From assembly GCF_000527035.1 (NCBI RefSeq), contig NZ_AZUK01000001.1:1996001-2060000 (forward strand): 64,000 nucleotides of DNA. Reading direction: 5' to 3'. The notes beneath the pieces were generated by a model, which had not been told where the DNA came from, made no database searches, and saw only the letters and a list, made by a program, of their open reading frames with translations. The stretch's first letter is position 1; every line of letters begins with the position of its first letter. The DNA is from Tolumonas lignilytica. GTDB lineage: Bacteria > Pseudomonadota > Gammaproteobacteria > Enterobacterales > Aeromonadaceae. This document shows positions 18,971-29,201 of the stretch, piece after piece. The position numbers were made by a program, and so were the translations under genes.

Positions 18971-19102
18971 TGAAAACCTCAGCGCATAAGCGATAACGGC
19001 TCTTTTTTTGCTTTAAAACAGTATCAATAGATACCAGTTTAATTGGCTACGGCATTTTGCAGCATATACAATGGGCGCCAGACGTTTGTCAGTGGAGGTT
19101 AC

Positions 19103-19891
19103 GTGAGCAATTCGTTGATCCAGATCCAAAACTTAAGTTTCAGTCATGGAGAGCGGTTGATTTACGACAATATCAGTCTGGAGATACCCAAAGGCAAAAT
19201 TACGGCATTCATGGGCCCCAGTGGTATTGGTAAAACGACGCTGTTACGGTTGATCGGTGGACAGATCAAGCCGGATCAAGGAAAGATCCTCTTTGATGGG
19301 AATGATATTCCGCAGTTAAAGCGGGGTGATCTTTATGCGATCCGCAAACGTATGAGCATGTTGTTTCAAAGCGGTGCGCTATTCAGTGGGATCAGTGTCT
19401 TTGATAACGTAGCATACCCGTTGCGTGAACATACCCACTTACCCGAGGAGATTATCCGCACTCTGGTGCTGATGAAACTGGAATCGGTCGGGTTGCGTGG
19501 TGCCGCGAATTTGATGCCTGCGCAGCTTTCTGGCGGTATGGCGCGTCGTGCGGCGTTGGCGCGGGCCATTGCGTTGGATCCTGAGCTGATCATGTATGAT
19601 GAACCGTTTGCCGGACAGGACCCGATCACCATGGGGGTTCTGGTGAAATTGATCCGGGAGCTTAATCAATCGCTGGGGATCACGTCGGTGATTGTTTCGC
19701 ATGATGTGGCTGAAGTGATGAGCATTGCCGATCATGTGTATTTGATTGCGAATCATCGGATCGTCGCACAGGGTTCTCCGGAAGAATTACGGCGTGAAGG
19801 TAATCCGGAAGTTGTGCAGTTCGTGCAGGGGTTACCGGATGGCCCGGTTCCATTTCATTATCCAGCCGTTGAATTGTTACAGGAATTGTAG
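19103..19891 (+). CDS. mlaF: Phospholipid ABC transporter ATP-binding protein MlaF
   Basis: A 263-aa ATPase of the Mla system, which moves glycerophospholipid between outer and inner membranes to keep lipid asymmetry. Walker A is GPSGIGKT (residues 38-45), signature LSGGMARRAALARA and Walker B ELIMYDEPFAGQDP. The start is GTG at 19103, chosen because GGAGG lies at 19094-19098; an upstream in-frame ATG at 19043 lacks such a site. First gene of mlaFEDCB, divergent from kdsD. Confidence 0.95.
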   Translation: MSNSLIQIQNLSFSHGERLIYDNISLEIPKGKITAFMGPSGIGKTTLLRLIGGQIKPDQGKILFDGNDIPQLKRGDLYAIRKRMSMLFQSGALFSGISVFDNVAYPLREHTHLPEEIIRTLVLMKLESVGLRGAANLMPAQLSGGMARRAALARAIALDPELIMYDEPFAGQDPITMGVLVKLIRELNQSLGITSVIVSHDVAEVMSIADHVYLIANHRIVAQGSPEELRREGNPEVVQFVQGLPDGPVPFHYPAVELLQEL

Positions 19892-20671
19892 ATGTTGGTG
19901 GATTTTATCAGCCGTCTTGGACGGCGGGGCATCCAGAGCCTGAACACGATCGGACGAGCCGGGATCATGCTGTATCAGGCATTGATCGGACGACCCGAGC
20001 CGAGAAAACATTTTCCACTACTGATCCAGCAGCTTTATGTTGTTGGCGTTGAATCGGTGTTGATTATTTTGGTTTCCGGTTTGTTTATCGGTATGGTGCT
20101 CGGTTTGCAAGGTTACCGAGTCTTAGTGGATTTCGGTGCAGAAGCATCACTGGGGCCGTTAGTGGCACTGTCATTGTTACGAGAGCTGGGCCCTGTGGTG
20201 ACGGCGTTATTATTTGCAGGTCGTGCCGGTTCAGCCTTGACAGCCGAAATCGGGTTAATGAAAGCGACAGAGCAACTCAGCAGTCTGGAAATGATGGCGG
20301 TCGACCCTTTGCGTCGCATTATTTCACCACGATTCTGGGCTGGCGCAATCAGCCTGCCGCTGTTATCCCTGATGTTTTGTTTCATTGGTATCATTGGGGG
20401 CAAATTGGTCGGGGTTGACTGGTTGGGGGCTGATGACGGTGGTTTCTGGTCATCCATGCAAGCTTCTGTGGACTGGAACAAGGATATTGTTCAGGGCATT
20501 TATAAAGCCATTGTTTTTGCATTGGCTGTCACATGGGTCGCACTGTTTAATGGTTATGACAGTCAGCCCACGGCAGCAGGGATCAGTCAGGCAACCACTC
20601 GTACCGTGGTTCATGCCTCATTGCTGGTATTAGGATTGGATTTTTTAATGACAGCCGTCATGTTCAGGTGA
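19892..20671 (+). CDS. mlaE: Phospholipid ABC transporter permease MlaE
   Basis: A 259-aa inner-membrane permease of the MlaE/DUF140 family, with five or more hydrophobic segments and the family stretches [18 protein letters not shown] and [17 protein letters not shown]. It forms a dimer with MlaF, MlaD and MlaB. The ATG follows the mlaF stop directly, with AGGA within the end of mlaF. The stop overlaps the region of the mlaD ribosome site. Confidence 0.95.
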   Translation: MLVDFISRLGRRGIQSLNTIGRAGIMLYQALIGRPEPRKHFPLLIQQLYVVGVESVLIILVSGLFIGMVLGLQGYRVLVDFGAEASLGPLVALSLLRELGPVVTALLFAGRAGSALTAEIGLMKATEQLSSLEMMAVDPLRRIISPRFWAGAISLPLLSLMFCFIGIIGGKLVGVDWLGADDGGFWSSMQASVDWNKDIVQGIYKAIVFALAVTWVALFNGYDSQPTAAGISQATTRTVVHASLLVLGLDFLMTAVMFR

Positions 20672-20676
20672 GCGCA

Positions 20677-21192
20677 ATGAAGTTCAGTAAAATTGAGTTT
20701 CTGGTTGGATGTTTCATGCTGGCAGGTATTTTTGCCGGTGTGATGTTGGCCCTCAAAGTGGCCGGGCTGAGTTTTAGTAGCCAGGGGGATAGCTACGCGG
20801 TATATGCCAGTTTTGATAATATCGGCAGCCTTAAGGTGCGGGCACCGGTCAAAATTGGGGGGGTGGTGATTGGACGGGTTTCTAATATTTCAATTGATGT
20901 TAAAAACTTCACCCCTAAAGTGGAAATGCAGATCGAAAGCCGTTACAACCAATTGTCTGATACAAGCACCGCCGCCATTCGGACTTCAGGTCTATTAGGT
21001 GAACAATATATTGCTATTACGCCTGGATTTTCTGATGCCGACATGGGTACTGCTATGTTGAAAAACGGGGATTCCATTACCGACACCAAATCGGCATTAG
21101 TGCTGGAAGATTTGATCGGCAAGTTCGTCTATGGACAAGCAAATGGTAAGTCTGCTGAGCCGACCTCGGCAGCGAAAAGTACCAATCACTAA
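20677..21192 (+). CDS. mlaD: Phospholipid transport substrate-binding protein MlaD
   Basis: A 171-aa MCE-domain protein: one N-terminal membrane helix (residues about 7-27), then the MCE beta-barrel (YAVYASFDNIGSLKVRAPVK). A hexamer of MlaD forms the periplasmic channel on MlaE. The ATG at 20677 has AGGTGAG just upstream; an in-frame GTG at 20668 is possible but overlaps mlaE. A low-complexity Ser/Ala-rich tail is normal for this family. Confidence 0.94.
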   Translation: MKFSKIEFLVGCFMLAGIFAGVMLALKVAGLSFSSQGDSYAVYASFDNIGSLKVRAPVKIGGVVIGRVSNISIDVKNFTPKVEMQIESRYNQLSDTSTAAIRTSGLLGEQYIAITPGFSDADMGTAMLKNGDSITDTKSALVLEDLIGKFVYGQANGKSAEPTSAAKSTNH

Positions 21193-21212
21193 AAAATATT
21201 AGGAGTCACGCA

Positions 21213-21851
21213 ATGTTTAAGTGGGTAAGTCGTTGGGTTGTCTGGTTATTCCTGCTGGTATCAGCGCAGGCATTTGCGATCAATGCGCAAGATCCATACT
21301 CGCTGGTTAAAGACGCTGCTGGAAAAACGTTTTTGCGGTTGGAACAAGATGCACCACAAGTCAAAAAGGATCCGAACTACCTGCGCACTATTGTTCGTGA
21401 GGAGTTGATGCCTTATGTCGATAACAAGTTTGCTGCCTATAAGGTCATTGGTGCAGAACTGAAAAACACCACACCAGAACAACGGGATCGGTTTGTTAAG
21501 GCATTCACTGACTATATTGTGGCTACCTATGCCGATGCATTAGGGAAATACGATAAACAGACGATTCAGGTCGAATCCAGCCAGCCTGTTGATGATAAAA
21601 AAGAAGTGTCAGTGAAGGTGACCGTTATTGACCCGAGTAAGCCTGAAATTAACGTAGTATTCCAACTGCGGAAAAACAGTCGCACCGGGGAATGGAAAGT
21701 ATTCGACATGGTTGCGGAAGGAGTCAGTCTGCTGTCGTCAAAACAATCAGAACTGGGTGGTTCAATTCGACAGAAAGGGATCGACAGTGTGAGTTCTATG
21801 CTGGAACAACATAACCTGAAACCAGCAACATTACAGAGTAAACAGTCATGA
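21213..21851 (+). CDS. mlaC: Periplasmic phospholipid-binding protein MlaC
   Basis: A 212-aa periplasmic protein (Tol_Tol_Ttg2 family) with a signal peptide ending near AQAFAIN (cleavage about residue 22). It ferries phospholipid between the MlaA-porin complex at the outer membrane and MlaFEDB. Family segments include VREELMPYVDNKFAAYKVIG and RTGEWKVFDMVAEGVSLL. AGGAG precedes the ATG. The stop overlaps the mlaB start by four bases. Confidence 0.94.
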   Translation: MFKWVSRWVVWLFLLVSAQAFAINAQDPYSLVKDAAGKTFLRLEQDAPQVKKDPNYLRTIVREELMPYVDNKFAAYKVIGAELKNTTPEQRDRFVKAFTDYIVATYADALGKYDKQTIQVESSQPVDDKKEVSVKVTVIDPSKPEINVVFQLRKNSRTGEWKVFDMVAEGVSLLSSKQSELGGSIRQKGIDSVSSMLEQHNLKPATLQSKQS

Positions 21852-22108
21852 AGCTGACAGGCAGTCTGAATGCTGAACAAGTGACACAATTATGGGCGGA
21901 ACGGGCAACCCTGTTCCGCCAGAACATGGTTGATCTTGGTACAGCAACGAAGATTGATTCTGCCGGAGTGGCTTTTTTGGTGAAGTGGGCTCAGGCTTGT
22001 CAGGCTGATAATCAGCGCCTTTCTATTACCGGCGCGTCACCCGAATTAGTGCGGTTGCTCGCTTTATATGGCGTCAGCACACTGTTCGATCTGGTATCAC
22101 CGCAATAA
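21848..22108 (+). CDS. mlaB: STAS-domain protein MlaB
   Basis: An 86-aa cytosolic STAS-domain protein that binds MlaF and is needed for transporter assembly and activity in E. coli. The core motif [17 protein letters not shown] holds the conserved Asp-Ser of STAS folds. It overlaps the mlaC stop (ATGA) and is the last mla gene; ibaG follows after 13 bases. Confidence 0.9.
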   Translation: MKLTGSLNAEQVTQLWAERATLFRQNMVDLGTATKIDSAGVAFLVKWAQACQADNQRLSITGASPELVRLLALYGVSTLFDLVSPQ

Positions 22109-22121
22109 ACGAGAAATTATT

Positions 22122-22376
22122 ATGCATCCAACCGAGATTGAGAGTATTCTTCGGGCCGCTCTCGCGCTGGACGAGTTACATGTACAGGGTGACAATGGTC
22201 ACTATCAAGTTATTGCCGTTTCCTCCCTGTTTGCCGGTATGAGCCGGGTGAAAAAACAGCAGACTATTTATGCTCCGCTGACGGAACATATTGCCAGCAA
22301 TGCCATCCATGCCCTGAGTATCAAAGCGTTTACACCTGAAGAGTGGCAACGCGATCGGAAACTGAACGGTTTTTAA
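22122..22376 (+). CDS. ibaG: BolA-family protein IbaG
   Basis: An 84-aa BolA/IbaA-family protein ([14 protein letters not shown] at the start; [25 protein letters not shown] in the core with the family His/Ala pattern). Relatives bind monothiol glutaredoxins and an iron-sulfur cluster; in E. coli it is linked to acid stress. The start at 22122 gives the family length; an earlier in-frame codon at 22068 is inside mlaB. It precedes murA, as in other gammaproteobacteria. Confidence 0.92.
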   Translation: MHPTEIESILRAALALDELHVQGDNGHYQVIAVSSLFAGMSRVKKQQTIYAPLTEHIASNAIHALSIKAFTPEEWQRDRKLNGF

Positions 22377-22379
22377 GTC

Positions 22380-22397
22380 AGCGCGGATCACCGCGCT
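22380..22397. repeat. 7-bp GC-rich hairpin between ibaG and murA
   Basis: AGCGCGG at 22380-22386 and CCGCGCT at 22391-22397 form a perfect stem with a four-base loop right after the ibaG stop. No T-run follows, so it probably separates or processes the mla-ibaG and murA transcripts and does not end transcription. Confidence 0.45.
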
Positions 22398-22414
22398 ATG
22401 AAATCTAATGTTGA

Positions 22415-23686
<1,272 letters not shown>

Positions 23687-23705
23687 TATCACTGGCGTAA
23701 ATGAT

Positions 23706-23733
23706 AAAAGGCACCTGAAGGTGCCTTTTGTTT
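23706..23733. terminator. Bidirectional intrinsic terminator between murA and degS
   Basis: AAAAGGCACC and GGTGCCTTTT (23706-23715 and 23720-23729) form a 10-bp stem with loop TGAA, followed by TTTTGTTT on the plus strand and preceded by A-residues that give a T-run on the minus strand. It serves convergent murA and degS. Confidence 0.92.
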
Positions 23734-24832
23734 ATCCATTGTTGGTTTTATTGAAGCGCATATCTTCATCAACGGTAATCATGAAATCGAGCTGTTTTCC
23801 GTTACGCAAGACGGTGAATTTTGCTTTGGTTCCGGGTTGCATTTCAGCAATAAGATCCATGGCGTCGCGAACGTTGACAATGGGTTTATCGTTGATCCGC
23901 AACAGAAAATCGCCACGTTGTAAGCCCCCCTTGGCTGCAGGACCTTCACTATCCATATTTTCGATCATTAAGCCCTGTGACATCTTGGCGTCTTCTAATT
24001 TCGCCGTGACGGAATCGATTTGAATACTTGAAATTCCCACATATCCCCGTTTTACGCGGCCATGGGCAATCAGTTCATCCATGATCCGTTTTGCCAGGCG
24101 ATATGGGATCGCAAAACTGATGCCATATCCCTCCTGTGATGTACCGGAATGATAGGAACCGGCATTGATACCAACCAATTCGCCTCGGGTATTGACTAAG
24201 GCTCCACCAGAATTCCCGGAATTAATGGCGGCATCCGTCTGTAACAGATCCTGACGCCCGTTACTGTCTGGCCCCATTGTGCTAAGACCGATGCGGCCTG
24301 TGGCACTAATAATACCCTGCGTGATGGTCTGACCAACGTTATAGGGGTTACCGATAGCCAGCACGACATCGCCGACTAGGGGCGATAGCTGCGGATCTTG
24401 GGGAATTTCCGGCAGATTATCAGCAGAAATTGACAGCACCGCCAGATCGGTAGGCACATCCGCACCGACTAACTCGGCGGTAAAAACCCGACCATCCTGC
24501 AAGGCCACAATGATTTGATCTGCATCGGCAATAACATGGAAATTGGTGAGAACATAGCCCTTACGCTGCATGATCACACCAGAACCCAGGCTTTGTGGTA
24601 ATAATTCTTTGCCATTGTTCAGCGAGGAGTGCTGAAAACTGCGAGTGTATATATTGACAACGGCCGGACCTGCGCGACTGGCTGCATAGGCATAACTCAA
24701 GGGTGGAGAATCCCGTGGATCGGGAGTATCAAAACTGAATTGACGCAGGCGAGGAGCCCAGATAATCAAACCAGCAAGCAACAGCCCTAATAGCACGGCT
24801 TTGCCAATATAACGTAAGGCTGCGATTATCAT
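23732..24832 (-). CDS. degS: Periplasmic site-1 serine endoprotease DegS
   Basis: A 366-aa membrane-anchored protease. An N-terminal hydrophobic anchor (residues about 7-25) is not followed by a clear cleavage site. The trypsin-like domain has the triad His99 (TNFHV), Asp129 (PTDLAVL) and Ser208 (NSGNSGGALV), and there is one C-terminal PDZ domain. In E. coli DegS senses misfolded porins and cuts RseA to release sigma-E. The start at 24832 has GGAGAG seven bases upstream; the in-frame ATG at 24847 lacks spacing for a ribosome site. Downstream of degQ, as in relatives. Confidence 0.94.
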   Translation of the reverse strand: MIIAALRYIGKAVLLGLLLAGLIIWAPRLRQFSFDTPDPRDSPPLSYAYAASRAGPAVVNIYTRSFQHSSLNNGKELLPQSLGSGVIMQRKGYVLTNFHVIADADQIIVALQDGRVFTAELVGADVPTDLAVLSISADNLPEIPQDPQLSPLVGDVVLAIGNPYNVGQTITQGIISATGRIGLSTMGPDSNGRQDLLQTDAAINSGNSGGALVNTRGELVGINAGSYHSGTSQEGYGISFAIPYRLAKRIMDELIAHGRVKRGYVGISSIQIDSVTAKLEDAKMSQGLMIENMDSEGPAAKGGLQRGDFLLRINDKPIVNVRDAMDLIAEMQPGTKAKFTVLRNGKQLDFMITVDEDMRFNKTNNG

Positions 24833-24887
24833 GAACACTCTCTCCATTCCAACTGAATGAAAAGAATAGCATATCTTCCAGAAGAAT

Positions 24888-24914
24888 CGCCTGCTGACAC
24901 ATGATCAGCAGGCG
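24888..24914 (-). terminator. Hairpin downstream of degQ
   Basis: CGCCTGCTGA and TCAGCAGGCG (24888-24897 and 24905-24914) form a perfect 10-bp stem with a seven-base loop six bases past the degQ stop. On the minus strand only ATTCTTCT follows, so termination may be partial and allow some read-through to degS. Confidence 0.6.
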
Positions 24915-24920
24915 GATTTG

Positions 24921-26285
24921 TTAACGCAGTACCAGATAGAGATTGGCATCGCCACGGCGAATATTCAATGCCAGAATATCACCATGATGTTTCATCTCAG
25001 CACGCAGCTCTTGCAGATTCGTAATTGGTGTACGGTTTACACCAATGATGACATCACCTTTCTGTAATCCCGCCTGTGCCGCTGCGGAATGTTGGTCCAG
25101 TTTGGTAATGACTACCCCGACGATATCAGAACCCGGTTCGCTGTTACCTAAGGTAGCGCCTTCCAGAGCGGGATGCAGCACACTGGCTTTGGTTTCAGAA
25201 AGGTCAGCCTGCTTCAGTGTTACATTGACTTCCTGTTCTTTGCCATCACGGATGACACCCAGCGTGACGGTTTTTCCTGCCCCCATGGTAGCAATGTTGG
25301 CCCGTAACTCGCCGAATGACTTCACTGCTTTTCCGTTCAGCTTAACGATGATGTCGCCCGGTTTGATCCCGGCTGCGTCAGCGGCAGAATGAGGCACCAC
25401 CTGATTAACAAACGCACCCTGTTGTTTATCTGTACCAAATGCTTTTGCTAAATCAGCCGTCAGCTCTCCGCCCATGATACCAAGGACACCACGACGAACT
25501 TCACCGTATTTCAGGATCTGGTCTGAGATATCACGGACCATATTTGCAGGGATCGCGAAGCCGATACCGATGTTGCCACCGTTAGGCCCTAAAATAGCGG
25601 TGTTGATACCAATCAGTTCGCCCTGGAGATTCACCAGTGCACCGCCGGAGTTACCGGAGTTGATGGCGGCATCGGTTTGGATGAAGTTCTCGATATTTTC
25701 GATATTCAGGCCACTACGCCCCAGCGCACTGACAATGCCGGATGTCACGGTCTGACCCAGACCAAACGGGTTACCAATGGCAATGGCAAAATCGCCGACG
25801 CGTAACTGGTCGGTATTTGCCAGCTTGATTTCAGAAAGACCATCGGCCTTTATCTGTAACAGTGCGATATCTGATTGCTGATCCTCACCAATCTTCTTCG
25901 CTTTGAATTCCCGGCCATCCTTGAGGGTTACTTTAATTTCGTCTGCACCATCCACAACGTGGTGGTTTGTGATCACGTAGCCTTTAGCTGCATCAATAAT
26001 AACGCCTGAACCTAAAGCCTGAAACGGCTGTTCCTGTACCTGGGAATCTGGCGCATCAGGACCAAAGAAGAAGCGGAATTGTTCCGGGATCTCCTGACGG
26101 GTCTTCTTTTTGCCTGAAACCAGAATATTAACAACCGCAGGCGTCACCTTTTCAACGACGGGGGCCAAGCTCGGCATCTCTTGTCCGTTAACAGTTAACG
26201 GTAAAGCGGCCTGAGCAGGTAATGCAGATAAAGCCATACTCAAACTTAATGCTAAAGCACTCAACATGTGTCGGGTATTGCTCAT
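24921..26285 (-). CDS. degQ: Periplasmic serine protease/chaperone DegQ
   Basis: A 454-aa DegP/DegQ protease with a signal peptide ending in LPAQAALP (cleavage about residue 26). The triad is His109, Asp139 and Ser213 in GNSGGALV. Two PDZ domains follow (about 260-350 and 370-450), which separates it from DegS. The short LA-loop (about residues 60-90) fits DegQ better than DegP. It removes or refolds damaged envelope proteins. AAGGAG precedes the ATG. Confidence 0.93.
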   Translation of the reverse strand: MSNTRHMLSALALSLSMALSALPAQAALPLTVNGQEMPSLAPVVEKVTPAVVNILVSGKKKTRQEIPEQFRFFFGPDAPDSQVQEQPFQALGSGVIIDAAKGYVITNHHVVDGADEIKVTLKDGREFKAKKIGEDQQSDIALLQIKADGLSEIKLANTDQLRVGDFAIAIGNPFGLGQTVTSGIVSALGRSGLNIENIENFIQTDAAINSGNSGGALVNLQGELIGINTAILGPNGGNIGIGFAIPANMVRDISDQILKYGEVRRGVLGIMGGELTADLAKAFGTDKQQGAFVNQVVPHSAADAAGIKPGDIIVKLNGKAVKSFGELRANIATMGAGKTVTLGVIRDGKEQEVNVTLKQADLSETKASVLHPALEGATLGNSEPGSDIVGVVITKLDQHSAAAQAGLQKGDVIIGVNRTPITNLQELRAEMKHHGDILALNIRRGDANLYLVLR

Positions 26286-26363
26286 GCGCCACAGCTCCTT
26301 ACAAACAAGACCAAGTAACTACCAACTCATTGGTATATGACAAGAATTGCTAAGAAGAGTTCA

Positions 26364-26759
26364 CTAAGATTTATGATCATTTAATAAACCTGATGGCTCA
26401 CCTGAGTAGTCGCGTGGTGGATGAACGCCTTCGTTAACGGGTGTTGGCAGTTCTTTTTCCTCGGCAGGAACATCCGGTTGGAAATTGTAAACGGTCTGAC
26501 TGTTCGTGAGCTTTTCGCTCTGTTCAGTCATATGTTGTGACATGCGTTGATACTGGACATCTAGTTGCTCCATCAGCGTGGAGAATCCGATGAAATGATC
26601 CTGCACATCCCGTTTGTACTGTTCAAATTCCTTACGGGTTTTGGTTAATTCTTTGTGCAGTTTGGCTGCATCACCAGCCCGGGAAGTTGAACGTCCTGCC
26701 ACAAAGCCAATAATCAGGCCGATTACTACAAACAGGATCATGGTGAATTCAGTCGTCAT
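26364..26759 (-). CDS. zapG: DUF1043 cell-division and envelope protein ZapG (YhcB)
   Basis: A 131-aa bitopic protein: one membrane helix (MILFVVIGLIIGFVAGRSTS), then a coiled coil of about 65 residues (KELTKTRKEFEQYKRDVQDHF, LDVQYQRMSQHM) and a disordered acidic tail. YhcB/ZapG of E. coli interacts with divisome and elongasome proteins. Its place between degQ and rplM matches the conserved order. The role in this organism is inferred from the family. Confidence 0.88.
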   Translation of the reverse strand: MTTEFTMILFVVIGLIIGFVAGRSTSRAGDAAKLHKELTKTRKEFEQYKRDVQDHFIGFSTLMEQLDVQYQRMSQHMTEQSEKLTNSQTVYNFQPDVPAEEKELPTPVNEGVHPPRDYSGEPSGLLNDHKS

Positions 26760-26949
26760 AACAACACCTTAAATACATTACAGGAGACGGCTTCACTATA
26801 GCCGCAGACTTAAGCTAAGTGTAACGCTTTTATATTGCGGACTCTACGTAGTGTGATTACACAATAAAAAGCTGAAATCAAACTTAAACAGATAGAACTA
26901 TTTGTAGCGATAAAATAAAAATCAAGATGCTTTTCTCATCAGCTTCCCC

Positions 26950-26955
26950 TATAAT
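26950..26955 (+). promoter_or_regulatory. -10 element of the rplM-rpsI promoter
   Basis: A perfect TATAAT lies 171 bases before the rplM start, followed by a GC-rich stretch (CTTGCGGCCC) as in stringently controlled ribosomal promoters. No good -35 is seen at 16-18 bases. Further upstream, 26760-26940 is AT-rich and I see no gene in it. Confidence 0.65.
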
Positions 26956-26960
26956 CTTGC

Positions 26961-27126
26961 GGCCCACGTTACAGGCCACCTCCGTAGACGGTGCCCACGC
27001 CGCTACGCGTGGACTAGCAACTCTGCTGGTCTTGTATTCGAAGGGGTACAAGCGAAAGCATTCACAGGTTATGTCTTAAATCAAGACGTAATTCGTTATT
27101 TTATTTAGGTAATTTGGGTTTACTCG
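26961..27126 (+). promoter_or_regulatory. Structured 5' leader of rplM-rpsI mRNA
   Basis: About 165 bases of leader hold consecutive hairpins: GGCC/GGCC (26961-26964, 26974-26977), CCACGC/GCGTGG (26995-27000, 27007-27012), GACTAGCA/TGCTGGTC (27012-27019, 27024-27031, one G-U) and CTTGTA/TACAAG (27031-27036, 27047-27052). E. coli L13 is known to repress its own rplM-rpsI mRNA, so this is a candidate L13-binding autoregulatory leader. Secondary structure was judged by eye only. Confidence 0.6.
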
Positions 27127-27555
27127 ATGAAAACTTTCGTTGCCAAACCAGAAACCGTTAAGCGTGACTGGTACGTTGTTGACGCAGAAGGCAAAACCTT
27201 AGGTCGTCTGGCCACTGAAATCGCTTCCCGCCTGCGCGGTAAGCACAAACCAGAATACACTCCGCATGTTGATACCGGTGATTACATCGTTGTTATCAAT
27301 GCAGAGAAAATTGCTGTGACTGGTAACAAAGCAGCAGCTAAAACTTACTATTCATACTCTGGTTTCCCAGGTGGTCTGAAATCTATCACTTTTGAAAAGC
27401 TGATTGATCGTAAGCCAGAAATGGTTCTCGAAATCGCAGTCAAAGGTATGTTGCCAAAAGGCCCGCTGGGTCGTGCTATGTTCCGTAAACTGAAAGTTTA
27501 CGCAGGTACCGAGCACAACCATGCGGCTCAACAACCTCAAGTACTGGACATCTAA
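27127..27555 (+). CDS. rplM: 50S ribosomal protein L13
   Basis: A 142-aa ribosomal protein, the same length as in E. coli. The start [20 protein letters not shown] and the L13 signature [20 protein letters not shown] are clear. It binds 23S rRNA early in 50S assembly. It forms an operon with rpsI, 14 bases downstream. A structured leader upstream suggests autogenous control. Confidence 0.98.
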   Translation: MKTFVAKPETVKRDWYVVDAEGKTLGRLATEIASRLRGKHKPEYTPHVDTGDYIVVINAEKIAVTGNKAAAKTYYSYSGFPGGLKSITFEKLIDRKPEMVLEIAVKGMLPKGPLGRAMFRKLKVYAGTEHNHAAQQPQVLDI

Positions 27556-27569
27556 TCGGGAGCTGGCAA

Positions 27570-27962
27570 ATGGCTGAAAATCAATACTACGGCACTGGCC
27601 GTCGCAAAAGCTCTACCGCTCGTGTATTTGCTAAAGTAGGTAGCGGCAATATCGTTATCAACAAGCGTTCACTGCAGGATTACTTCGGTCGTCCTACCGC
27701 TCGTATGGTGGTAATGCAGGCTCTGGAGCTGGTTGAACTGACTGATAAAATCGACCTGTACATCACCGTTTCTGGCGGTGGTATCACTGGTCAGGCCGGC
27801 GCTATCCGTCACGGTATCACCCGTGCACTGATGCAATACGACGAATCTCTGCGTCCAACACTGCGTAAAGCGGGCTTCGTTACCCGTGATGCACGTCGCG
27901 TTGAACGTAAGAAAGTTGGTCTGCATAAAGCGCGTAAGCGTCCACAATACTCCAAACGTTAA
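27570..27962 (+). CDS. rpsI: 30S ribosomal protein S9
   Basis: A 130-aa ribosomal protein with the S9 start [15 protein letters not shown] and the conserved basic C-terminus ending KRPQYSKR, whose tail reaches the P-site tRNA. Cotranscribed with rplM, with GGGAGC upstream of the ATG. A strong intrinsic terminator follows. Confidence 0.98.
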   Translation: MAENQYYGTGRRKSSTARVFAKVGSGNIVINKRSLQDYFGRPTARMVVMQALELVELTDKIDLYITVSGGGITGQAGAIRHGITRALMQYDESLRPTLRKAGFVTRDARRVERKKVGLHKARKRPQYSKR

Positions 27963-27992
27963 TTTTACGTTTCAGTATTTGTGTTGCGAAGA

Positions 27993-28025
27993 AACCGTCT
28001 GGCGAAAGCCGGGCGGTTTTTTTTT
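27993..28025 (+). terminator. Intrinsic terminator of rplM-rpsI
   Basis: AACCGTCTGGC and GCCGGGCGGTT form an 11-bp stem (one G-U pair) with a GAAA tetraloop, followed directly by a run of T. It lies about 30 bases after the rpsI stop. Confidence 0.95.
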
Positions 28026-28158
28026 ATCCGGTAAAAAGCGATTCCTGTGCTATAACAAATGTTAAATGTTATTGGATTATGTCACAGTTCAAACCCTGAA
28101 TTGCTGAGGGTGGTTGAAATCATCCGCAACAGGTATCATGTTGATAAACAGGATATGA

Positions 28159-28518
<360 letters not shown>

Positions 28519-28530
28519 TCCTCTTCCTGT

Positions 28531-28580
28531 AACCACATCGTTACTGTGCATTAAGCAGATGACGATGTGGTTTTGTTTTT
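28531..28580 (+). terminator. Intrinsic terminator after glnB
   Basis: AACCACATCGT (28531-28541) and ACGATGTGGTT (28562-28572) form an 11-bp stem with a 20-base loop, followed by TTGTTTTT. The long loop is unusual but the stem and T-run are good. The next gene begins only about 15 bases later. Confidence 0.8.
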
Positions 28581-28595
28581 ATGGATTGTCGTGTC

Positions 28596-29177
28596 ATGTT
28601 AAAACCACTCTTTCTGCTTTTGTTGTTATTGCTGACCTCATGCAGTTCAATAACGACGCAACGCCCCGCAAATCCAGAAAATATTTGTGATATTTTCAGG
28701 CAGAATAGTGACTGGTATGAAGCTGCATTGGATATGCAGAAGCGCTGGAAAATCCCTCTGACGGTGCCGATGGCGATGATGTATCAGGAATCGAGTTTCA
28801 AATATGATGCGAAACCGCCGATGGATTATTTCCTCTTTGTACCGATTGGTCGACGTAGTTCCGCCTATGGTTATGCCCAGGTGAAAGATGAAGCGTGGGA
28901 TGATTATAAAAAGCAGACCGGTAATCGCTGGGCAGATCGGGATAATTTTGCCGACGCCATTGATTTCATGGGCTGGTATGCCTACAAGACGAGCCGGGTA
29001 AACAAAGTTGCACCATCGGATGCGTATAATATGTATCTCAATTATCATGAAGGCTGGGGCGGTTTTCGGCGTGGTACGCACAACGATAAACGCTGGTTAC
29101 TCAAGACCTCCCGCATCGTAGATACGCGGGCGAAACGCTATGCGGCCCAGTTCCGGCAATGTCAGAGTTCGCTGTAA
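28596..29177 (+). CDS. Lytic transglycosylase-like lipoprotein
   Basis: A 193-aa lipoprotein. The signal peptide is MLKPLFLLLLLLLTSCSS with lipobox LTSC, so it should be lipidated at Cys16 by Lgt and Lsp. The mature part resembles the SLT lysozyme-like fold: catalytic Glu in YQESSF, then the AYGYAQVKDEAWDDYK stretch and an N-terminal-to-C-terminal helical region with MYLNYHEGWGGF. It probably cleaves peptidoglycan glycan strands. The start at 28596 was chosen over 28581 because it gives a compact signal peptide. A terminator lies right upstream, so its promoter must overlap the terminator or it relies on read-through. Confidence 0.8.
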   Translation: MLKPLFLLLLLLLTSCSSITTQRPANPENICDIFRQNSDWYEAALDMQKRWKIPLTVPMAMMYQESSFKYDAKPPMDYFLFVPIGRRSSAYGYAQVKDEAWDDYKKQTGNRWADRDNFADAIDFMGWYAYKTSRVNKVAPSDAYNMYLNYHEGWGGFRRGTHNDKRWLLKTSRIVDTRAKRYAAQFRQCQSSL

Positions 29178-29201
29178 ACACAGAATGTTAAAGGAGGCAG
29201 C

